Program-made: the position numbers and the translations under genes
Shown: piece after piece, positions 1 through 3,540 of the stretch
Layout of the letters: every line of letters begins with the position of its first letter
How positions within the stretch are numbered: position 1 is the stretch's first letter
Assembly (NCBI GenBank): GCA_021804195.1
Contig: JAJZKJ010000103.1
Location: 1-7,428 of the forward strand
DNA: 7,428 bases
Direction: 5' to 3'
Origin: Acidobacteriota bacterium
GTDB taxonomy: Bacteria; Planctomycetota; Phycisphaerae; WQYP01; JAJZKJ01
Notes under the pieces: generated by a model
What the model saw: only the letters and a program-made list of their open reading frames with translations
Told to the model about the DNA's origin: nothing
The model's database searches: none

Positions 1-22
1 TCAACTATGTAAATCGCCGCGA
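1..22. repeat. Left copy of a 22-bp inverted repeat
   Basis: The first 22 bases of the window are the exact reverse complement of 882-903. The match stops at base 23 on the inner side. The outer side is cut off by the window edge, so the repeat may be longer. The repeat carries the sequence GGCGATTTACATAGTTGA when read towards the outside. Two perfect 22-mers in opposite orientation about 860 bp apart are not expected by chance. They may be the ends of a mobile element or two copies of a dispersed intergenic repeat; the window alone cannot decide. Confidence 0.75.
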
Positions 23-32
23 CGCCGGCATG

Positions 33-78
33 GCGTTTAGCCAGGCGGGGGCGCGCTTCGCGGTGGTTTGCCAAACGC
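33..78. other. Non-coding stretch with weak stem-loop next to left repeat
   Basis: The segment between the left repeat and the first gene (23-203) shows no supportable gene. GCGTTT at 33-38 can pair with AAACGC at 73-78, enclosing a GC-rich loop that contains a small CGCG-CTT-CGCG hairpin at 52-62. Further right, 125-137 is a 13-bp inverted repeat (GGTTC-CTA-GAACC). On the minus strand a short open frame beginning at a TTG runs off the left edge through the repeat, too short to call. The role of these structures is unknown. Confidence 0.3.
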
Positions 79-203
79 TACCGCGATTATGCAATGTTAG
101 GCGTTTTGGTTCATATTGTCAATCGGTTCCTAGAACCTCCCCAAATAATAAAACGTGATTTGACTCATGAAAAAAAAATGTTACCATTAGCATACATGGA
201 CGA

Positions 204-476
204 TCAAGCGACCGGTCCGAAGTCGGCAAACACGATGCGGGCTGGCACGGAACTTGGCCGCAGCGATACACGCCAGCGTCTTGTGGTGACGGGCGTGCCG
301 GCTGGAAATCCGTCGATCCGCATCAGCACTTCGCCGATCGTGCCGGGCAATTTTACCGGCTGATCAAATATCAGCCGGCCGCCGCCCATCTGGGCTACCG
401 GAAGGCACTGGTCGGCAACGTGCAGTTCGATGTGGACGAGGCGGGAGAAGCCACCCGAGGTGTTAACCTGATTCAT
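204..476 (-). CDS. Small protein of unknown function, divergent from a kinase remnant
   Basis: This is a 90-residue protein starting MNQVNTSGGF. The ATG at 476 is preferred because GGAG lies 8 nt upstream on the minus strand (plus coordinates 485-488); a TTG at 494 in the same frame is an alternative. The sequence alternates hydrophobic and polar residues (RLVHIELHVADQCLPVAQM, then GRLIFDQPVKLP, GEVLMRIDG, RRWRVSL), suggesting a small all-beta protein. There is no signal peptide, membrane segment or recognisable catalytic motif. The overall pattern (strand, 'PVAQMG', strand, 'DG', 'RRW.V') resembles short hypothetical proteins I associate with planctomycete genomes, but I cannot name a family. 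Its start codon overlaps that of the truncated kinase gene on the opposite strand, so the two may once have formed a divergent pair. The frame is intact, unlike the kinase. Function is unknown. Confidence 0.55.
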   Translation of the reverse strand: MNQVNTSGGFSRLVHIELHVADQCLPVAQMGGGRLIFDQPVKLPGTIGEVLMRIDGFPAGTPVTTRRWRVSLRPSSVPARIVFADFGPVA

Positions 477-702
477 GGAAGCAGCTCCGGACAATCCTGA
501 TCGAAACTCCAGGGCGTACGCCGCCCGGCTCGGTATTAAACTGGACGCACGGCTCGGCCGGGGCGTACATGGCTGTGTCTATTCCACCAACGCGAGAACC
601 GCGATCAAGGCGCACCGCCGAAGTGAATCATACACCCGTGAGATGGCCGTTTACAAACGCCTCCGCCCCCTTTTCCGCGGCTCAATGCCGCGGCCCCATT
701 GA
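475..702 (+). pseudogene. N-terminal stump of a Ser/Thr-type protein kinase, truncated
   Basis: The reading frame encodes 75 residues. Visible kinase N-lobe hallmarks are the glycine-rich loop LGRGVHGCVY (residues 27-36), an AIK motif with the expected ATP-anchoring Lys45 (RTAIK), and a likely helix-C glutamate, Glu56, in YTREMAVYKRL. Homology ends near residue 63 (nt 663). The last dozen residues come from the CRISPR-like repeat that begins at 670/671, and the stop lies inside that repeat. The HRD and DFG motifs and the whole C-lobe are absent, and I find no continuation downstream before the sigma gene. It therefore cannot be an active kinase as it stands. ATG 475 is the only conventional start in frame, because an in-frame stop precedes it at 469-471. 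No good ribosome binding site is visible (GAGG at 457-460 is 14 nt away). The start overlaps that of the minus-strand gene. A short expressed fragment cannot be excluded. Confidence 0.6.
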
Positions 703-787
703 AGCATTATTTGGGGCGGTTACTTGATGCTCGAGGCGGGCATTTTCCGCGGCGGCGGGTTGCCCGCCGCCGCGGCCCCATTGAAGC
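671..787 (+). CRISPR. CRISPR-like repeat pair (two repeats, one 37-nt spacer), no cas genes
   Basis: Repeat 1 (671-705, 35 nt) and repeat 2 (743-787, 45 nt) share the left end TTTTCCGCGGC and the right end GCCGCGGCCCCATTGAAGC. Between these ends repeat 1 has the 5-nt loop TCAAT. Repeat 2 has 15 nt that extend the stem to 13 perfect base pairs around a TTG loop. The shared right end, with ATTGAAGC at its terminus after a GC-rich palindrome, is typical of CRISPR repeats (many end ATTGAAAC or ATTGAAGC). The intervening 37 nt (706-742) has normal spacer length. Against a genuine array: only two repeats, differing lengths, and no cas gene or clear leader in the window. An alternative is a pair of palindromic intergenic repeats. 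Orientation is assigned from the ATTGAAGC end and is tentative. Confidence 0.4.
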
Positions 788-881
788 CACTGGGCACAAA
801 GGAAAATGTATTTGATGCGGGTGAGGACATCCGCGCCCCCACATTGGGAGCGAAACGATTTTTATTATCCATTTCTCCCGC

Positions 882-903
882 TCGCGGCGATTTACATAGT
901 TGA
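882..903. repeat. Right copy of the 22-bp inverted repeat
   Basis: This is the exact reverse complement of bases 1-22, ending outward in TTTACATAGTTGA. The first base beyond the match on the inner side (881) differs from its partner at 23. The outward-facing end contributes TTGA to a candidate -35 box for the downstream sigma-like gene, and TTTACA (891-896) within it is also -35-like. If these are terminal repeats of an element, then 1-903 is that element and the kinase stump, the minus-strand gene and the CRISPR-like repeats are its cargo. Confidence 0.75.
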
Positions 904-927
904 AGTTCGGTATTTGTTCGGTATATT
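900..927 (+). promoter_or_regulatory. Candidate promoter with two 9-bp direct repeats upstream of sigma-like gene
   Basis: TTGAAG (900-905) and TATATT (922-927) form a sigma-70-type -35/-10 pair with a 16-nt spacer, placing a transcription start near 934 and a leader of about 34 nt before the ATG at 968. The first four bases of the -35 box belong to the 22-bp inverted repeat. GTTCGGTAT occurs twice (905-913 and 916-924), 11 bp apart, i.e. on the same face of the helix and overlapping the -10 box. That arrangement suits binding of a dimeric regulator. Both the promoter and operator readings are inferences from sequence pattern alone. Confidence 0.4.
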
Positions 928-967
928 GGCGGCACGCTGCCGTCGCATCAGCAAGTGAGCGCGATTT

Positions 968-1795
968 ATGAACAATGATTTTCTGACAACATTCACGCAG
1001 AACAATATCGCGGCCGTGCCGGCGCAGTTGGCCGCTTTGAGCCGGCGATTTCTGGGCTGGATACGTTTCCGCCGGGCACTGCCGGTGACAAACCGGCCCG
1101 ACGCCACGCCGCAAAGTTCTCGTTCACTGGAAAACCACTCCGAGTATGGGCCCGCCTGCGGCACAGCGGAAGAACCGGTCCTGGCGTCGCAGCGGGAATC
1201 GGCCGCGGCACGTGCGGACCGGTTGTGGCAGATATGGCGCCGGGCGCCGCAAAGCTATGCGGGCGGTCTGGCCCGGGAGGAACTGCTCGAGATCTGCCTG
1301 CCGCTGGTGCGGGCGGTGACACGGCAAGTTGCTTCGACTGTGGCCGACATGCCTCGCTGCGACTTACAGCAGGAGGGCTTTCTGGGCTTGTGCGCGGCGA
1401 TGGAAAGTTATGACCCCACGCGGGGCGTTCCTTTTCCGGCCCATGCCCGCCGGCGGATTCTGGGCGCGGCGCGTGACGCCGCGCGCCGCTGGCGGCGCCA
1501 GTCGCCGCGCCGGCTCGTTGAAACGGCGCGGGCCGGCGGTTGGGCGCCCCGCGCGGCGTTCGCCGCCGCGGTCATCCGCCAGGACGATCTGCTGGCGCGG
1601 CTGGAGAGCGGTCTGTGTCCCCGCCGCCGGCTGATTCTTCATTTGTGCATTCTCCAGGACACGCCGTGCCGGCAGGTGGCCCCGCGGCTGGGGCTGCACG
1701 CTTCGCGCGTGGCGCAAATCCAGCGCCAGATGCTGCACACCTGGCGGCGCGATCCGCGCATCGCGGCGCTGCTGGGAATCGGCCCCGGCGACTGA
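968..1795 (+). CDS. FliA/WhiG-like sigma-70 family protein lacking region 3
   Basis: A 275-residue protein predicted to direct RNA polymerase to specific promoters. Residues 85-178 resemble sigma region 2 of the FliA/WhiG group: LWQIWRR, then EICLPLVRAVTRQVA, then CDLQQEGFLGLCAAMESYDPTRGVPF, then the helix HARRRILGAARDAARRW. Residues 209-262 resemble region 4 with a helix-turn-helix: LLARLESGLCPRRRLILHL, then the DNA-binding end LGLHASRVAQIQRQML, where SRVAQIQ parallels the SRVSQI of FliA-type factors. Only about 30 Arg/Ala-rich residues separate the two, so region 3 is missing. The segment normally reading DWVPRSVR at region 2.4 is replaced by RRWRRQSPRRLVE, so promoter preference may be unusual. 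The first 80 residues match nothing I recognise. The ATG at 968 has only a weak upstream purine run (GTGAG, 955-959), but no better start is seen. A second sigma-like gene follows 167 nt later. FliA itself is unlikely because no flagellar gene is near. Confidence 0.75.
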   Translation: MNNDFLTTFTQNNIAAVPAQLAALSRRFLGWIRFRRALPVTNRPDATPQSSRSLENHSEYGPACGTAEEPVLASQRESAAARADRLWQIWRRAPQSYAGGLAREELLEICLPLVRAVTRQVASTVADMPRCDLQQEGFLGLCAAMESYDPTRGVPFPAHARRRILGAARDAARRWRRQSPRRLVETARAGGWAPRAAFAAAVIRQDDLLARLESGLCPRRRLILHLCILQDTPCRQVAPRLGLHASRVAQIQRQMLHTWRRDPRIAALLGIGPGD

Positions 1796-1918
1796 CGAAT
1801 CCCCACCGCGGCGCCGCCGGCGGAGTTTCGCAACACCGATTTTCTAAATACGCCGGCAGCGCCGCGCGGGGGCGCGGTCCCGCGGCTTGGCGCGCAATTT
1901 CCGCCGCATCCGCGTTCC

Positions 1919-1962
1919 AATAAATTGTGATATCTAAATTACTTTATTATAAGGAGATTCCC
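1919..1962 (+). promoter_or_regulatory. AT-rich leader with strong ribosome binding site
   Basis: An abruptly AT-rich patch (1919-1950) sits in otherwise very GC-rich DNA just before the second sigma-like gene, which suggests a promoter. No convincing -35/-10 pair can be fixed: TTGTGA (1925-1930) and TATTAT (1945-1950) are only 14 nt apart, and such a start would remove most of the leader. The ribosome binding site AAGGAG (1951-1956) is 6 nt from ATG 1963 and decides that start over the in-frame GTG at 1927. It is much stronger than the site of any other gene here, so this gene is probably translated efficiently. Confidence 0.5.
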
Positions 1963-2592
1963 ATGACCGTTCCCACCGGCCGCCACCGCCGCCTCAACGA
2001 ACTGCTGCTGGACATTCCCGGCAACTGGCAGGAGATATTCCTGGCCATGCGCGAACTGGCCGTGTGCCGCGCCGCGAGCGTGCGTTTCCGCTACGGGCAG
2101 GACCGCCAGGACGCCATCAGCGAGGCGGTTATTTACGCCATGAAACAGATTGCGCATTACGACCCGGCGCGCCGGGCCGCCGCCGCCTACTTCGGCCGCC
2201 TGCTGCGCCGCGCCATGTTGCACTGGCTGGCCGAACAGAAGCGGCGGCAACATGCACGCGACCTGCCGGATTCCGATGAGAACCGCGGCGTTTCGCAGTT
2301 GGATCATCCCCTGCGCAACCGCATGCCCGGTTTGCCCGCGCGTACGCAAAATGATTTCCGCCTGCAATCGCCCGAAGATCGCCGCCGCGCCAGGGATCTG
2401 ATCGACTCCGTTCTCGAGAACGCCCTGCAAGTGGTTGAAAACAACCCCGGCGCGCCGCTGGCGGAACAGGCGGGCGTGGCCGTCGGTGTTCTTCAGCAGA
2501 TACGCAAACGGCTGCTGGGCCGGTATAATCGCATCTGCGCGGACCATCGGAATTCGCCGGCGGAGAATCAAACCGAGCAAACGCGGCAATAA
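1963..2592 (+). CDS. Small sigma-70-like protein with region-2-like domain
   Basis: A 209-residue protein without signal peptide or membrane segment. Residues 40-95 look like a sigma region 2: VRFRYGQDRQDAISEAVIYAM, then IAHYDPARRAAAAYFGRLL, followed by the basic helix RRAMLHWLAEQKRRQ. The DPAR motif followed by an aromatic residue and a helix parallels the DP.RG.F..Y core of sigma factors, and the layout recalls short phage-type sigma factors such as T4 gp55. A standard region 4 is not obvious. Residues 138-190 (EDRRRARDLIDSVLENALQVV, then PLAEQAGVAVGVLQQIRKRLL) could form a divergent helix-turn-helix. It follows the other sigma-like gene on the same strand but has its own AT-rich leader, so co-transcription is uncertain. 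Function as an RNA polymerase specificity factor is an inference; a DNA-binding regulator derived from a sigma factor is an alternative. Confidence 0.6.
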   Translation: MTVPTGRHRRLNELLLDIPGNWQEIFLAMRELAVCRAASVRFRYGQDRQDAISEAVIYAMKQIAHYDPARRAAAAYFGRLLRRAMLHWLAEQKRRQHARDLPDSDENRGVSQLDHPLRNRMPGLPARTQNDFRLQSPEDRRRARDLIDSVLENALQVVENNPGAPLAEQAGVAVGVLQQIRKRLLGRYNRICADHRNSPAENQTEQTRQ

Positions 2593-2659
2593 TATCGCCC
2601 GCCCGGCGTTTGCAATATTGTGGTCTCGACGCGACGATCCAGGCGCGGCAATTTTTCGG

Positions 2660-2713
2660 CCTGCCTGGCACTGTCTACCGGTAGACAGTGCCAGGCGGGG
2701 AATGCCCGCCTGG
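2660..2713. repeat. Perfect 34-bp palindrome with a competing third arm
   Basis: Bases 2663-2696 form a perfect 34-bp palindrome, 17 bp per half with no spacer, centred on CTACCGGTAG. In RNA the stem lengthens to 20 pairs with one G-U pair. The right flank CCAGGCGGG (2691-2699) can also pair perfectly with CCCGCCTGG (2705-2713) across the 5-nt loop GAATG. The left arm CCTGCCTGG (2660-2668) and this third arm differ at one base, so two hairpins exclude each other. No T-run follows, so this is not a standard terminator. It lies 70 nt after the sigma-like gene and may still act as a 3' stem-loop or transcription roadblock, or be one copy of a dispersed palindromic repeat. Confidence 0.7.
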
Positions 2714-2760
2714 GCGTGAACGCACGCAGAGGTAACTGTTCAAGGTGGCGCGGAAAACGG

Positions 2761-2848
2761 CCACGGGTTTCCATCCCGCCGGCGATCCCGACCTGCCGGC
2801 AGGCCCCGGGGTCGGCAGAGGTCGGGACTTCGCGGGCCGTGGTGGAAA
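2761..2848. repeat. Large imperfect hairpin before the lipoprotein gene
   Basis: TCCCGACCT (2786-2794) pairs with AGGTCGGGA (2819-2827), continued inside by GCCG (2795-2798) with CGGC (2813-2816) across a 2-nt bulge. Outer arms extend it: TTTCCA (2768-2773) with TGGAAA (2843-2848) and CCACGG (2761-2766) with CCGTGG (2837-2842), though the last two sets are not collinear and compete. The apex holds two palindromes, CTGCCGGCAG (2793-2802) and CCCCGGGG (2804-2811). It ends about 25 nt before the lipoprotein start, so it would lie in the leader of that mRNA if transcription begins upstream. No gene is supportable in 2593-2871. Confidence 0.5.
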
Positions 2849-2871
2849 ACGGGACATAAAGATTGCACCGC

Positions 2872-3540
2872 ATGCACGTAGATAAACGACATTTCTCCGC
2901 TATTTTGCGTCATCCCGGTATTTTTACACCATTATGGTTAACTCTTCTGCTGCTCGGCGGGTGCTCCACGATGATCACGACCAATCCGCCCCAGACAGCC
3001 AATGAGCAGTTTCTGCTTTCCCAGTCAACTTCCGAGGCGATCTCCAAGCTTTCGACGGCCAACCTGCGCGGTCGCACAGTATTCTTGAACACGCAGTATC
3101 TGGACATGGCTTACCCCAATCCCGATCTGCCGATGCCGCAATTTCTCATCGCCGATCTGCGCGCGCACCTGCTGGCCCACGGGGTACGGCTGGTGAGCAA
3201 TCAAGCGCAGGCCCAGATCATTCTGGAAGTGCGCTGCGGCGCCCAAAGCGTCAACCAGCAGAACTTGATGTTCGGTATTCCCGCGTTGGCCTTCGGCAGC
3301 TATACCACCGGAACCGCGACGGGTTTTTCCATTCCCGTGGCGTTTCCCCAAATCGCCTTTTTGCAAAACGTCCGGCAGTCCGGCTACACCAGCATCGCGT
3401 ATGTGGCGTATTGGCAAAAGACCGGTGAAATCGTCGCCAGTTCCGGTCCGTATGTGGGACGAACCTATCGCAGCGACTGGTGGATATTTGGTTTTGGCCC
3501 GCAAACCTCCGGCAACATTCCACCGGCGCAAAAGCAATGA
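2872..3540 (+). CDS. Envelope lipoprotein, DUF6655-like
   Basis: A 222-residue predicted lipoprotein. The N-terminus has basic residues (K5, R6, R13), a hydrophobic stretch at 17-30, and the lipobox LGGC with the lipidated Cys at 31, so the mature protein is anchored by lipid and faces the periplasm. The mature part starts STMITTNPPQTANEQFLLSQSTSEAISKL, continues LRGRTVFLNTQYLDM, then FLIADLRAHLLAHGVRLV and AQAQIILEVRCGA. This order (a threonine-rich start, a predicted helix, a strand naming the 'GRTVFLNT' motif, a helix, then 'II.EVR.GA') matches my recollection of planctomycete DUF6655 proteins; their function is not known. ATG 2872 is chosen; a TTG at 2863 in frame has GGGA 9 nt upstream and is a real alternative. 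The stop codon overlaps the start of the AsmA-like gene in ATGA, implying translational coupling and a shared task in the envelope. Confidence 0.7.
   Translation: MHVDKRHFSAILRHPGIFTPLWLTLLLLGGCSTMITTNPPQTANEQFLLSQSTSEAISKLSTANLRGRTVFLNTQYLDMAYPNPDLPMPQFLIADLRAHLLAHGVRLVSNQAQAQIILEVRCGAQSVNQQNLMFGIPALAFGSYTTGTATGFSIPVAFPQIAFLQNVRQSGYTSIAYVAYWQKTGEIVASSGPYVGRTYRSDWWIFGFGPQTSGNIPPAQKQ

Noticed and set aside
94..363. Plus-strand open frame of 89 codons
   Set aside because: It overlaps the minus-strand gene at 204-476, its protein has no recognisable pattern, and its start has no ribosome binding site; treated as a shadow frame.
806..958. Small plus-strand frame (about 47-50 codons, starts at ATG 806 or 815) with a hydrophobic stretch, ending 9 nt before the sigma-like gene
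   Set aside because: It runs through the inverted repeat and the candidate promoter of the next gene, the spacing to AAAGGA is poor for either start, and I recognise no family. It could still be a leader peptide, but there is not enough support to annotate it.
1861..1886. GC-rich stem-loop (GCCGC...GCGGC with inner GGG/CCC) after the first sigma-like gene as a terminator
   Set aside because: The stem is bulged, no T-run follows directly, and such pairings are frequent in DNA this GC-rich.
1939..2589. Long minus-strand frame (216 codons) opposite the second sigma-like gene
   Set aside because: It is the antisense of a gene with a strong ribosome binding site and recognisable sigma-like motifs; long antisense frames are usual in GC-rich genes.
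2620..2859. Open frames of 79-101 codons in both strands across the 2593-2871 gap
   Set aside because: Their sequences are translations of the palindromes and hairpins, with Arg/Pro/Gly-rich composition and no protein-like pattern.
3480..3536. Upstream extension of the AsmA-like frame to 3480
   Set aside because: The extra 19 residues lie wholly inside the lipoprotein gene; the ATG at 3537 (ATGA overlap) or 3567 (with GGAG) is much more natural ahead of the Pro-rich leader and membrane anchor.
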